Part shown: positions 51,205-60,226 of the stretch, piece after piece
Numbering within the stretch: the first letter of the stretch is position 1
Layout of the letters: each line of letters opens with the position of its first letter
Source: Verrucomicrobiaceae bacterium
GTDB lineage: Bacteria; Verrucomicrobiota; Verrucomicrobiia; Verrucomicrobiales; Verrucomicrobiaceae
NCBI GenBank assembly: GCA_947458455.1
Contig: CANGYJ010000008.1
Span: forward strand, 248,001 to 312,000
Length of the DNA: 64,000 nt
Reading direction: 5' to 3'
Notes under the pieces: model-generated
What the model was told of the DNA's origin: nothing
The model's database searches: none
What the model saw: only the letters and a program-made list of their open reading frames with translations
Program-made: the position numbers and the translations under genes

Positions 51205-52188
51205 TCACCAAGCAAACTCCAACTGATCTGCCCGCTCCAGGGACCATGCCTCAAAGCCTTCAGCACGCAGCTCGGAGGCAAACTCACGCGTGAAGCCATG
51301 CACCAGCCACACGCGGCGGGGCTTCACAAGGCCAATGGTCTCGCGTAACTCCGGGTGGTCCGCATGGTCGCTCAGCGGAAACAACGCATCTGCACGGTAG
51401 CGATACTTCGCGGAGGCATCCAGCGCCCAGCCACTCGCCATGGCAAAGCGGCAGCCCGGCACCGCTGGCTTCGTGCCCGGTGGAAAGACCAGCGCATGGC
51501 CCCGCGCCTCCAGCGGATCAAAGAGACGCCACTCAGGTAATTCGCCGATCTCCTCACGCACCACCTCGGTCATCAGGGCCACGGATGGATGCACCATCAC
51601 GGGCACATTGAGCCCGAGAAGCGCACGCAGCAGTTCCTGCGCCTTGCCGAGCGAGTAGCCCTGCAGCACGGGCACGCCGCCTTGAGAGAGAGTTTCCACC
51701 ACGAAGGTCTGGATGCCCTTCTGCACCTCCTTCAGCGGAGGAAAGCGATACCTCGGCAGACCAAAGGTACACTCCATGATCAGCACATCGGCGGGCAGCG
51801 GCTCGCACGGCGGGCAGGAGAGGCCAGGACGCAGCTTGTAGTCCCCCGTGTAGAGCAGCGTAGCTCCATCCGCCTGCCGCGTGAGGTGCAGCATCGTGGA
51901 GCCGATGATGTGACCCGCAGGCAGCAGCCGCAGCTCCCAGCCTTCCCACTCGATCACCTCACCCGGACTCGGTGAGATCACCACACCCGACTTTTTGGCC
52001 GATTTTCTCGCCACCATGAGCCGGTGCGTCGTGGCGGAGCAAAACGTGAGGTCATGCCGCGCCACATGATCGCTGTGCGCATGCGAGATGAAGGCCCGCT
52101 TCACGCCAAAGTGCGGATCGAGCCACAAATCCGCGTCCGGGAGGTAGATCCCCTTCCGGTGGGTGACTTCGATCAAGGGCGGCGGCAT
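51205..52188 (-). CDS. Metallo-beta-lactamase-fold, ligase-associated DNA exonuclease-like protein
   Basis: 327 residues, cytoplasmic. SNM1/beta-CASP-like features: LWLDPHFGVKRAFISHAHSDHVARHD (H36, H38, D40, H41), LPAGHIIGSTMLHL, LLYTGDYKLRP, MECTFGLPRYRFPP, LQGYSLGKAQELLRAL, and FPLSDHADHPELRE near the C-terminus. This pattern matches the bacterial ligase-associated DNA exonuclease family, which is often encoded with an ATP-dependent DNA ligase and Lhr helicase; neither is seen here. Divergent from aroC, 117 bases apart. Confidence 0.88.
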   Translation of the reverse strand: MPPPLIEVTHRKGIYLPDADLWLDPHFGVKRAFISHAHSDHVARHDLTFCSATTHRLMVARKSAKKSGVVISPSPGEVIEWEGWELRLLPAGHIIGSTMLHLTRQADGATLLYTGDYKLRPGLSCPPCEPLPADVLIMECTFGLPRYRFPPLKEVQKGIQTFVVETLSQGGVPVLQGYSLGKAQELLRALLGLNVPVMVHPSVALMTEVVREEIGELPEWRLFDPLEARGHALVFPPGTKPAVPGCRFAMASGWALDASAKYRYRADALFPLSDHADHPELRETIGLVKPRRVWLVHGFTREFASELRAEGFEAWSLERADQLEFAW

Positions 52189-52305
52189 GGGCGAGAGGTG
52201 CTTCTACGCCTCAAGCCCTCCTTTGGAACTCAATTTCTCACTCGTGGCCTCTTTGAGCACAGGCAGCCTTGAACGCGAGGCAATCCTCCCCATCGTGAGC
52301 GCCTT

Positions 52306-53388
52306 ATGGCGAGCAATTTTGGTACTCTTTTCCGCATCAGCACCTGGGGTGAATCCCACGGACCCGGCGTCGGCGTCGTCGTGGATGGCTGCCCGCCGCT
52401 CATTCCCCTGACCGTGGAGGACATCCAGCACGAGCTGAACCGCCGCCGCCCCGGCCAGAGCAAGATCGTCACGCCCCGCAAGGAAGACGACACTGCGGAA
52501 ATCCTCTCCGGCGTGCTCGATGGGCAGACGCTCGGCTCCCCCATCGGCATCTTCGTGCGTAACACCGATCAGCGCCCCTCCGCCTACACGGAGATGCAGC
52601 AGGCCTACCGCCCCAGCCATGCCGATTACACTTACGATGCGAAGTATGGCATCCGCGCCGTCTCCGGCGGCGGACGCTCCAGCGCCCGCGAGACCATTGG
52701 TCGCGTGGCCGCCGGAGCCATCGGACGGAAGGTGCTCCAGCACTCTCTTTCCGGCTACGAGGCTCTCGCCTATGTGAAAACGGTGCGGCACCTCCACGCC
52801 GAGGTGCCCACTGGGGCCGCGCTGACGGCCGAGCTCATCGAATCCAACATCGTCCGCACCTGCGATCCCGTGGCGGCGGAAAAGATGATCGAACTCATCG
52901 AAGCCATCCGCCGCGAGGGCAACAGCGTCGGCGGCGTGATCGAGTGCGTCGTGCGCGGCGTGCCGCCGGGGCTTGGTGAGCCCGTTTTTGATCGCCTGGA
53001 GGCAGATCTCGCCAAGGCCATGCTCAGCCTGCCGGCCACGAAGGGTTTTGAAATCGGCAGCGGCTTCGCTGGCACCACGATGACCGGTTTGGAACACAAC
53101 GACGAGTTCTACATGGACGGCCAAAACGTCCGCACTCGCACGAACCGCAGCGGCGGTGTGCAAGGGGGCATCAGCAATGGCGAGGAGATCATCTTCCGCG
53201 TGGCCTTCAAACCCACCGCCACTGTCCTCCGCGAGCAAAAGACCGTCACCAACACCGGTGAGGACACCACCCTCTCCGCTCGCGGTCGCCATGACCCCTG
53301 CGTGCTCCCCCGCGCCGTGCCGATGGTCGAGGCGATGGTCCACCTTGTGATGGCGGATCATTTTCTACGGCAAAAAGCGCTTCGGTGA
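52306..53388 (+). CDS. aroC: Chorismate synthase
   Basis: 360 residues, complete. Converts 5-enolpyruvylshikimate 3-phosphate to chorismate with reduced FMN, the last step of the shikimate pathway. Signature motifs: [19 protein letters not shown] (residues 3-21), [47 protein letters not shown], and [22 protein letters not shown], ending [18 protein letters not shown]. The start ATG at 52306 is fixed by the conserved N-terminus. It converges with a small membrane gene ten bases away. Confidence 0.97.
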   Translation: MASNFGTLFRISTWGESHGPGVGVVVDGCPPLIPLTVEDIQHELNRRRPGQSKIVTPRKEDDTAEILSGVLDGQTLGSPIGIFVRNTDQRPSAYTEMQQAYRPSHADYTYDAKYGIRAVSGGGRSSARETIGRVAAGAIGRKVLQHSLSGYEALAYVKTVRHLHAEVPTGAALTAELIESNIVRTCDPVAAEKMIELIEAIRREGNSVGGVIECVVRGVPPGLGEPVFDRLEADLAKAMLSLPATKGFEIGSGFAGTTMTGLEHNDEFYMDGQNVRTRTNRSGGVQGGISNGEEIIFRVAFKPTATVLREQKTVTNTGEDTTLSARGRHDPCVLPRAVPMVEAMVHLVMADHFLRQKALR

Positions 53389-53398
53389 CCCGCCTCAC

Positions 53399-53650
53399 TC
53401 ACCGCCGCTTCCACCACCAGGCAAGGAAGTGACCGAGGCCGCTGAATTTGAATTTCGGGTCCACCCATCGCTCGATGACATAAAACGCGAAGTAGTAAGC
53501 GCGGCAGAAGCCCCACACGCCAAGCGCCAGCAGGCCCGCCGTGCGCCAGCTCCAGTTCTCCACCAGCAAGATCGCCGTAGAAAGCAGGCCGATGAAAAGA
53601 AACAGCCAGGCTTTCAGCCACATGGCCTTGGTGGAGTGGAGGTCGCGCAT
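53399..53650 (-). CDS. Small membrane protein of unknown function
   Basis: 83 residues from the ATG at 53650; a further in-frame ATG at 53677 lies inside a palindromic element and is less likely. Two hydrophobic segments: WLKAWLFLFIGLLSTAILLVE and TAGLLALGVWGFCRAYYFAFYVIE, then a basic tail (WWWKRR). The N- and C-termini probably face the same side. I recognise no family. A GTAG/CTAC element lies ten bases upstream. Confidence 0.7.
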   Translation of the reverse strand: MRDLHSTKAMWLKAWLFLFIGLLSTAILLVENWSWRTAGLLALGVWGFCRAYYFAFYVIERWVDPKFKFSGLGHFLAWWWKRR

Positions 53651-53659
53651 GGTTGATTC

Positions 53660-53722
53660 GTAGATTCGATTGGCCATCGAATCGCTTTGGAACGTTCGGC
53701 TTCGAGTGCCACTCGAAGCTAC
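53660..53722. repeat. GTAG/CTAC two-hairpin element; provides the stop of the giant heme gene
   Basis: GTAG at 53660 and CTAC at 53719. Hairpins: GATTCGAT-TGGCC-ATCGAATC and GCTTCGAGTG-C-CACTCGAAGC. The minus-strand stop TAG of the 1603-residue gene (53719-53721) is part of the CTAC end, read in reverse as GTAG. Confidence 0.9.
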
Positions 53723-56700
53723 TTCTTCTCCAGCCTCACATAATCCAGCCCCACCATGTTCGACGGCACGGCGTCGGGATTCGGCGGAGCTAGCGTGAAG
53801 GTGAGCTTGTGCTCGCCAGCGGTGAGTTCATGCGTGCCCCACTCTTTTTCGCCGGTGTGGATGACTTTGGGGCCGTTGTAGCCATCGAAGCTCGACGCCA
53901 CCGGCTTACCATCCAGCGTGATGCTCGTCACGCCGTAGTCGCGGGCCATGGTGAGAGCGCCGTAAAGCGTGTACTTGCCCGCTTCCTTCACTGAAAGGGC
54001 GAGCGTGAGCTTTTGATCGGACTTGCCGCCGGTCCACCAGAGCTGTGCGCCGCCGCTCCAGTCGCTGCCGAAGCCGCCCATGCCTTGTGGCTTGGCTTTT
54101 CCGCCGGTGATTTCGAGGACTTTGAGGAATTCGCCTTCGAGGGCGCCGGGCGTAGAACGAGTTTTCGAACTCGTTCCGCCAGACTGGAAAGTCCGGCCTA
54201 CGTTTCCACTCTGCAAATACTTCACGAGATCGACCACCATCTCCGGCTGCAAAGCATCAAAAAGCCCCTCGGGCATCGTGCTGAGCTTCGAGACCTCGCG
54301 TTTCGCGATGTCCGCCTGCGGCAGCGTGAACTCCACGCCGCCCATCATGGCGATCTTCACGGCCGCTGGGTTTTCCTCTTTGATGACGCCGCTCATGACG
54401 CGGCCGTCCTTCATGGTGAACAAATTGAGCTGGTAGGCCTTGCCGATGACCGCGTTCGGATCGAGCACGTTTTCGAGCAGGTAGTTCAAATCGGCGCGAT
54501 TGCTGCCGGTGATGTCGGGACCGACGTTTTGACCTTCACCGAAGAGCTTGTGGCATTGGCCGCAAGTGGCCATGTAGAGAATCTTGCCCTTCGCGAGATC
54601 ACCTTTCGCCAATGCAGCCGGCGTGAGCAGCGTTTTGTATTTTTTCGTCCGCTCACCGAGATCGGCTTTTGGCGCGTTGACATCTCCCCAGGCTGATTTG
54701 ATCAAAGCGTTGATCTCCGCGTCGCCGAAGGCAGAGAGCTGTCGCACCAAAAACGGCGACAAAGCCGTCACGCGCACGGTTTTGGCCTCCACGGCCTTCA
54801 AGAGCGTTTTCGAGCCTTCTTTGGTCGAGGCGAGTGTGTTGACCGCATCGGGCAATTCGTTCGCGGAGAGCTTTGGAAGGGCCGCGCCGAGGATTTGGGG
54901 CGTTTCAGCGTCTTTGAGCGAGGCGAGAGCCTGGATGGCCTGTCGGCGAAGGGAGGCCGGTGAATCGTTGGAGACGATCGTGAGCAGGATTTTGGCCGTC
55001 GCGGCATCCTTGGCCTGCAACAGCACCTTCAAGGCGCTTTCACGCGCCGATGGGTTTGCGGTCGCGAGGGAGAGTTGATCGCGGAAGTGCTTCAGAGCAT
55101 CCGCTTCACCAAACAGGGCGCTGAGTTCTCGAACGAGGTTTGTAGTTCGGGCTTTAGCCCGTTCATGCTCTTCCGGACGACCTAAAGGCCGAACTACAAG
55201 CAGCGCTTTCGCGATCTGGGACCAGTTTTCGGGCATGGTCGCTACGCCGCCATTTCGCACAGCGGCCAGGATCATCCCAAGCGTGGCCTCTCGCTTCGGC
55301 GGGTCGTTTTCCTTCACTAGCGCCGCGAGCACCGCGCCGCGTCCCACCTCCTCGCCCGCCAGGCGGCGATAGATGAACTCCGTGACCTTCGGCATCTTCG
55401 ACACCGCCGAGAGCTGCAACCCCACCGCCGCATCCGCCGCCACCACCGGCTCGATGCCATACCAGATCAGCAGCGGGATCATCGGGTCTTCCGCGTCTTC
55501 GCCGTGCTTGAGGAGGGCGGTGGCGAGGGGTTGGCGTTGGTCGATGGGAAGACGCTGAAGCGCGGAGGCATATGCAGACCTCACCTGAGGACTAGATTCC
55601 TTTGCTCCCGAAATCGCGACCCAACGTCCAAATAGTTCGGGATATGAACCGGCAAGTCGAAGCGCTGTCCGTCGAACTTCTGGGAACGAAGAATCCACGG
55701 CGAAGCCAACAGCTTTTGGAGCTCCAGCGCTGGCCATTGCCCACAGGGCTCGTTGGATTGTAGCCACGGACCGCTCACCGCCGTCACCTTCAAATATCTT
55801 GGCTAAAGCTGGATCCACTTTGTTAATATCTTTCAGCGGAGACCGTTCTGTGAGCACCCGCCTCGCCATGCGTGAAAACCACTCGTTCTTCGTCTGCACA
55901 GCGAGTTTGGCGAGGGTTTCATCGCTTTCCTTGGCGAGGTCGAAGGGGGCAGTGAAGCGGGCACTCTTGCCCGCAAAGTCGAAGCGGGCAGGAGTGCCCG
56001 CTTCACTTCCATACGTCACCCGATAAATCCTCCCATTACTCCGATCCCAATGCTCCACCGCTCCACTGCCGCGATGGCAGATTTGCTGATCGGACCAATC
56101 ACTCACATACAACGCGCCATCCGGGCCGACCTTCTGTGTGACGGGGATGAAGTGCATGTCGTTCGCTCGCAGGAAGTCGGCGGCGTGTTTGCCGATGTAG
56201 GTGCTGGCGTGCGGGTCGGTGTAGTTCGCGACGAGGCGATGGCCGTGGAGGTTGCCGAAGAGGAGCTGGTTGCGATACGTCGGCGGGAAGAGGCTGCTCT
56301 GATAAATGGCGAGGCCGCAGTGCGCGTGACCGCCGCCGAGCGCATTCGTGTCGTTGTTCATCACGCCTGCGCCGGTCGTTTTGTCGAAGCTGACATCGGG
56401 TCGCGGATTGCCGGCGTAGTGCGCGTGGTCGGCGATGGTCTTGATGTCCTCGTAGGTGTGCGCGTTGAAGTGCTGCCCGGCCTGCCGTTGATAACGCCCG
56501 CCGGGGACGATGTGGTAGAGATGCGGAATGACGCACGCGGTGACGAACCACTCGCCATGCTGGTCGTAATCGAGCCCCCACGGGTTGCTGGTGCCATGCG
56601 CGAAGACCTCAAACTCATGCCGCACGGGATGGTAACGCCACACACCGGCATTGATCGGCTCGCGCTGGGCATCCGGCGTACCCGGTTTGCCAACGCGGCT

Positions 56701-58530
56701 GTGCGTGAAGACGCCATGACAGCCATACAGCCAGCCGTCCGGGCCCCAGATGAAGCTGTTGAGCGTTTCGTGCGTGTCTTGGCTGCCCCAGCCGTCGAGG
56801 AGGGCATAGGCGGTGAAGTTGAGGCCGGGGACTTTCGGGCGCTGATCGGTCGGATCAGACGGATCGGGCTGATCATTCCGATCCTTGTCTGGAATGAACA
56901 TCAAATACGGCGCTGCCCCCACCCACACACCACCGAAGCCGAGTTCGATGGCGCTGACGAGGTTCAGGCCTTCGCAGAAGATTTTTTTCGTCTCGAAGGT
57001 GCCGTCGCCGTCTTTGTCTTCGAGGATCTTGATGCGGTCCTGGCCTTTGCCGACTTCGCGGGGCTGCGGGTAGCTGTTGCCTTCCACGACCCAGATGCGG
57101 CCGCGTTCGTCAAAGGTGAAGGCCATCGGCTGCACAAGGTCCGGCTCCGCGGCGATGAGTTCGGCTTTGAAGCCGGCGGGGAGCTGGATGGACTTCAGCG
57201 CATTCTGCGCGGACTGACCTTTGGCGTATTCGGCCTGCGGCTTCAAAGCGGAGCCGTAGAGTTTCTTCGGCGTGAGGTCGGCGGTGGTGTCCTTCCGCTC
57301 CTGCGTGAGGATATAAACACCCGCTTTGTTGCCGACGACGATGTCGGGCAGCGTGTCGCCGTTCACATCTCCGACCTGCACATCGACACCGACGCCGCTT
57401 TCGGCATCGACGAGATGCGGGACGAAATCGACGCCCCCCTTGCCATCGCGCTTCGTTTGATACCAGTAGATGACGCGGTGGCCACGCTCGTCGGGGTCGT
57501 GGCCGTTGTGCGCCCAGTAGCGCTTGCCGGTGACGATGTCTTTGATGCCATCGCCGTCGATGTCGGCGAGAAAGGCGGCGTGCGGCTGGGAGAAGACGAT
57601 GCCGTAGTCGTTGTCCTGCGGCTGCTCGCTGGCGAGCATGATGCGGTTCCAATGTGGTACAGCCGTCCCGTCTGCATCTTTGTTCTGCAAATACACCGCC
57701 ACGCCGTAGCGATGCGCGGCCAATGAGGTGAAGACGTCGCTGGTACCATTGCCATCGAAGTCATAGGCGAACATCTGCGCCCCACCGCCGACACCGGCAG
57801 CGAAGTTGTGCTGGATGAAGTTCTTGGTTCCTGGTTCTTCGTTCTTCGTTGGATTCTCCCACCAGCGCCGAGCCTCCAGCAAATCCATCTTCCCATCGCC
57901 ATTCACATCGCCGACGCCGAGGCCGTGGGTGAATTTGGCGACCTTCATGTCATCCGTGACGGCGACGAAGGGCCATTTCTCGGTCGGTTTGTCCCAGTTC
58001 GGGGCGAACCAGCCAAACCGGCCTGCCGTGCTGCACACGATCTCCGGTTTGCCGTCGCCAGTGATGTCAGTGAAGACGGGCGATTCATTATCCACCACAT
58101 CGGCGACGAGGTGCATGGGCCAATATGTAGAACGAGTTTTCGAACTCGTTTCCTCCGAGCCAACGGACTGGAAAGTCCGTTCTACGTTGTTCAGATACAG
58201 CCGCGCTTCCTTGCCGGGGAAGCCGAGGATGAGGATGTCATTCCGTTTGTCCGCATCGAAATCATGGACGTAGGCGAAGAAGTTGTCCGAATAGCCATGG
58301 AGGCTGAAAATCTTCGGTTCGTAGTAGGCGTGTTTATTTTCAAACGCCGGACCTTCCCACCAGAACGGGCCGGCGACGATGTCAGGTTTGCCGTCGCCAT
58401 TGATGTCGCCGATGGCGGCACCTTCGGAATAGAAGTCGCCGTGAAGCTGCTGGCGCTTCCAGGTGATCTGGGTCTCGGCGAAGAGATTCACCACAGAGAA
58501 GGCACAGAGGAGCACAGAGAGGGTTTTCAT
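53719..58530 (-). CDS. Giant secreted FG-GAP / beta-propeller / HEAT / heme / CBM-like protein
   Basis: 1603 residues from the ATG at 58530 (signal peptide MKTLSVLLCAFSVVNLFAE). Order: FG-GAP/VCBS repeats (about 20-430, e.g. GDINGDGKPDIVAG, ADIDGDGIKDIVTG); a PVC-type glucose/sorbosone dehydrogenase-like propeller (about 450-840, LPAGFKAELIAAEPDLVQPM); HEAT-like helices (about 870-1310); a heme domain with ATCGQCHKLFGEGQNVGPD; a C-terminal beta domain (about 1470-1603, KYTLYGALTMARDYG). Four palindromic DNA elements interrupt it in frame (residues about 115-134, 841-860, 1111-1129, 1443-1459). It probably works outside the cytoplasm in oxidising sugars or alcohols; no substrate is known. Confidence 0.9.
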   Translation of the reverse strand: MKTLSVLLCAFSVVNLFAETQITWKRQQLHGDFYSEGAAIGDINGDGKPDIVAGPFWWEGPAFENKHAYYEPKIFSLHGYSDNFFAYVHDFDADKRNDILILGFPGKEARLYLNNVERTFQSVGSEETSSKTRSTYWPMHLVADVVDNESPVFTDITGDGKPEIVCSTAGRFGWFAPNWDKPTEKWPFVAVTDDMKVAKFTHGLGVGDVNGDGKMDLLEARRWWENPTKNEEPGTKNFIQHNFAAGVGGGAQMFAYDFDGNGTSDVFTSLAAHRYGVAVYLQNKDADGTAVPHWNRIMLASEQPQDNDYGIVFSQPHAAFLADIDGDGIKDIVTGKRYWAHNGHDPDERGHRVIYWYQTKRDGKGGVDFVPHLVDAESGVGVDVQVGDVNGDTLPDIVVGNKAGVYILTQERKDTTADLTPKKLYGSALKPQAEYAKGQSAQNALKSIQLPAGFKAELIAAEPDLVQPMAFTFDERGRIWVVEGNSYPQPREVGKGQDRIKILEDKDGDGTFETKKIFCEGLNLVSAIELGFGGVWVGAAPYLMFIPDKDRNDQPDPSDPTDQRPKVPGLNFTAYALLDGWGSQDTHETLNSFIWGPDGWLYGCHGVFTHSRVGKPGTPDAQREPINAGVWRYHPVRHEFEVFAHGTSNPWGLDYDQHGEWFVTACVIPHLYHIVPGGRYQRQAGQHFNAHTYEDIKTIADHAHYAGNPRPDVSFDKTTGAGVMNNDTNALGGGHAHCGLAIYQSSLFPPTYRNQLLFGNLHGHRLVANYTDPHASTYIGKHAADFLRANDMHFIPVTQKVGPDGALYVSDWSDQQICHRGSGAVEHWDRSNGRIYRVTYGSEAGTPARFDFAGKSARFTAPFDLAKESDETLAKLAVQTKNEWFSRMARRVLTERSPLKDINKVDPALAKIFEGDGGERSVATIQRALWAMASAGAPKAVGFAVDSSFPEVRRTALRLAGSYPELFGRWVAISGAKESSPQVRSAYASALQRLPIDQRQPLATALLKHGEDAEDPMIPLLIWYGIEPVVAADAAVGLQLSAVSKMPKVTEFIYRRLAGEEVGRGAVLAALVKENDPPKREATLGMILAAVRNGGVATMPENWSQIAKALLVVRPLGRPEEHERAKARTTNLVRELSALFGEADALKHFRDQLSLATANPSARESALKVLLQAKDAATAKILLTIVSNDSPASLRRQAIQALASLKDAETPQILGAALPKLSANELPDAVNTLASTKEGSKTLLKAVEAKTVRVTALSPFLVRQLSAFGDAEINALIKSAWGDVNAPKADLGERTKKYKTLLTPAALAKGDLAKGKILYMATCGQCHKLFGEGQNVGPDITGSNRADLNYLLENVLDPNAVIGKAYQLNLFTMKDGRVMSGVIKEENPAAVKIAMMGGVEFTLPQADIAKREVSKLSTMPEGLFDALQPEMVVDLVKYLQSGNVGRTFQSGGTSSKTRSTPGALEGEFLKVLEITGGKAKPQGMGGFGSDWSGGAQLWWTGGKSDQKLTLALSVKEAGKYTLYGALTMARDYGVTSITLDGKPVASSFDGYNGPKVIHTGEKEWGTHELTAGEHKLTFTLAPPNPDAVPSNMVGLDYVRLEKK
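54152..54201. repeat. GTAG/CTAC element within the giant gene (linker before the CBM-like domain)
   Basis: 50 bases from GTAG to CTAC. First hairpin on AACGAG-TTTTCG-AACTCGTT, second around GGAC/GTCC. In the protein it adds GRTFQSGGTSSKTRSTP between the heme domain and the C-terminal domain. The frame remains open. Confidence 0.88.
55142..55197. repeat. GTAG/CTAC element within the HEAT region of the giant gene
   Basis: 56 bases from GTAG (55142) to CTAC (55194). Hairpins: TTCGGGCT-TTAGCCC and the GGCC/CGACC arm pair near 55180. The minus frame reads VVRPLGRPEEHERAKARTT through it. Another arm family than the AACGAG elements. Confidence 0.85.
55951..56007. repeat. Palindromic element AGTGAAGCGGGC within the giant gene
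   Basis: 57 bases. The ends AGTGAAGCGGGC and GCCCGCTTCACT are inverted repeats, and the full 24-base arms match in 23 positions. The frame reads GSEAGTPARFDFAGKSARF. No GTAG end, so this is a separate family. It lies between the propeller and HEAT parts. Confidence 0.87.
57818..57851 (-). repeat. AAGAACC-type micro-repeat within the giant gene
   Basis: On the minus strand the DNA reads AACGAAGAACGAAGAACC, then AGGAACCAAGAAC, encoding NEEPGTKN in a loop between FG-GAP repeats. It shares the AAGAACC unit with 46986-47019. Confidence 0.55.
58127..58185. repeat. GTAG/CTAC element near the start of the giant gene
   Basis: 59 bases from GTAG (58127) to CTAC (58182). Outer ends GTAGAAC and GTTCTAC are inverted. 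First hairpin AACGAG-TTTTCG-AACTCGTT, second GGAC-TGGAAA-GTCC with its flanks. The frame reads ERTFQSVGSEETSSKTRST. Its arms match those at 54152 and 36624. Confidence 0.9.
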
Positions 58531-58554
58531 GATTGGAAAACCAACGCTAACAGA

Positions 58555-58583
58555 TTGGGCCCATGGCGGACAAGTTTTATACG
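58555..58583 (+). promoter_or_regulatory. Possible sigma70-type promoter for the glycosidase-like gene
   Basis: TTGGGC (58555-58560), a 17-base spacer, and TATACG (58578-58583). The spacing is standard and the hexamers share four bases each with TTGACA and TATAAT. It lies about 90 bases before the chosen start at 58671 in a divergent gene gap. Confidence 0.4.
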
Positions 58584-58670
58584 CCATCGGCCATAACGGG
58601 GTTCGCTGGTCCGCCGGATGAACCAGATGAGGCGGATTGTGTGCCGCCGATTCGTGGGAAGCATCGAACC

Positions 58671-60182
58671 ATGGCCCGCCTGAGAATGATTTCCGCCCTG
58701 CTCATTGCTGTCAGCCTACCGGTGACGGCTGAGGAGGTGTTTTTTGCCTTTGATGATCACAACATCGCCTGGCAGCACAATTTGAAGCTGGTGCTCGAAA
58801 CGGCCCAGAAGCATCCGGAGAACCCGGTGCTAAAAAACGGCCCGCCTGGCTCGCCGGACGCGGGGCATGCGATCCTCTACGGCACCGTTTTGAAGCAGGG
58901 CGATACCTTCCGCATGTGGTATCTTGGCATGCACGAGGCGGAGATCGTCAAAGGCCAGGCCCCCGGCTGGTGGCGGCCGATGTGCTACGCGGAAAGCAAG
59001 GACGGCATCACCTGGACCAAGCCGGAGCTCGGTCTGGTGGAGTTCAACGGCAGCAAGAAGAACAACATCTGCCTCATCGAGAGCGAGCCGCATTCGATGA
59101 CTCGCGTGAACGACTTCCTCTCCGTGCTTTATGAGCCCGACGAGCCTGATCCGGGGAAGCGCTACAAATGCGCCTACATCGCCCACATGCCGATCGAGGA
59201 AGTGAAAGGCGGGCGCAGCCAGATCGGACCGAATGAGAAGCGCTGGGGTTCCTTTGTCACGGCTACCAGCGCCGACGGCCTGACGTGGAAATGCGTCGGG
59301 GATCGCCCGGCCAACGCGGGCGGCGAGCGCTTCGAGGTGAGCGGTTTGTATCGCTTCGGCGATTTTTATTATGCCACCGGCCAGCTTCTCAGCCCGTGGT
59401 CATGGCGACCGGACGGCAGTGAGATCGGTCGAGACATGCTGGCGTATCGCTCGCCGGATTTCGTGACGTGGTCGAAAGCGAAAGCGCTTTCGTATGCGCG
59501 GCCGGGGCAGCTTTCGAATCCACCGACGAAAGGCCAGCAAATGCACATGGGCGCCGGCCTTTGGAACCGTGGCAATGTGCTCGTGGGCCTGCACGGCCTG
59601 TGGCAGGATGCTGCGGAGCCGCCGCCGAAGGGCAAAAGCTGGAACTACGGCGTCCGCGTGGACCTGGGCCTCATGCTGAGCAACGACGGCGTGCATTTCC
59701 GCGAGCCGGTGCCCGGCCACACGGTGATCCCACGAGGCAAAGAGGGCGAGTGGGACGACGTGGCGATCCTCCAAGGTCATGCGTTTGTGAATGAGGGAGA
59801 CAAAACCATGATCTGGCACTCGCATTGGGATACCGGCGGCGTGCTCGAAAACATGGACATCGGTCTGGCGACGCTGCGCCGTGATGGTTTTGGCTCGCTC
59901 ACGCCCAAGGTGACGGAAAACGACGCTCACTTCATCACCAGCCCATTCATGGGCAAAAGCATCTCTCTGAATGTGGATGGCGTGACGGAGGAGTCTCCGC
60001 TCACGGTGCAGCTCCTCGATCATCTCGACCAGGCGCTGGAGGGTTTTGAGTCCAAAGTGACGACCAGCGGCATTCGAGTGCCATTGAAATGGCCGAAGCC
60101 TTTGCCCGATCAAAAAATCGCTCTTTGGGTGAACTACCCCGAAAACAGCGCCGCCCGGGTTTTCGCCATTTACCTCGATTGA
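58671..60182 (+). CDS. Secreted glycosidase-like five-bladed propeller protein
   Basis: 503 residues from the ATG at 58671 (ARLRMISALLIAVSLPVTAE signal peptide); another ATG at 58686 is possible, and a longer frame from 58563 contains no leader character before this point. The pattern FRMWYLGMHEAE, RPMCYAESKDGITWTKPELGLVE, SADGLTWKCVG and LMLSNDGVHFREP, repeated around the fold, is that of GH32/GH43/GH130-like propellers. It is exported and likely acts on a glycan. It is divergent from the giant heme gene. Confidence 0.85.
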   Translation: MARLRMISALLIAVSLPVTAEEVFFAFDDHNIAWQHNLKLVLETAQKHPENPVLKNGPPGSPDAGHAILYGTVLKQGDTFRMWYLGMHEAEIVKGQAPGWWRPMCYAESKDGITWTKPELGLVEFNGSKKNNICLIESEPHSMTRVNDFLSVLYEPDEPDPGKRYKCAYIAHMPIEEVKGGRSQIGPNEKRWGSFVTATSADGLTWKCVGDRPANAGGERFEVSGLYRFGDFYYATGQLLSPWSWRPDGSEIGRDMLAYRSPDFVTWSKAKALSYARPGQLSNPPTKGQQMHMGAGLWNRGNVLVGLHGLWQDAAEPPPKGKSWNYGVRVDLGLMLSNDGVHFREPVPGHTVIPRGKEGEWDDVAILQGHAFVNEGDKTMIWHSHWDTGGVLENMDIGLATLRRDGFGSLTPKVTENDAHFITSPFMGKSISLNVDGVTEESPLTVQLLDHLDQALEGFESKVTTSGIRVPLKWPKPLPDQKIALWVNYPENSAARVFAIYLD

Positions 60183-60226
60183 GCGGCGTTTGCATTCTGA
60201 GACCGGGCCGCTAGCATGGCGGCCCC

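Noticed and set aside
53399-53677. Start of the small membrane protein at 53677
   Set aside because: That ATG lies inside the GTAG/CTAC element; the next ATG at 53650 gives a cleaner start.
56050-57726. Plus-strand open frame of 558 codons within the giant heme gene
   Set aside because: Antisense to the propeller and FG-GAP coding region, no leader or motif; typical shadow frame of a G+C-rich gene.
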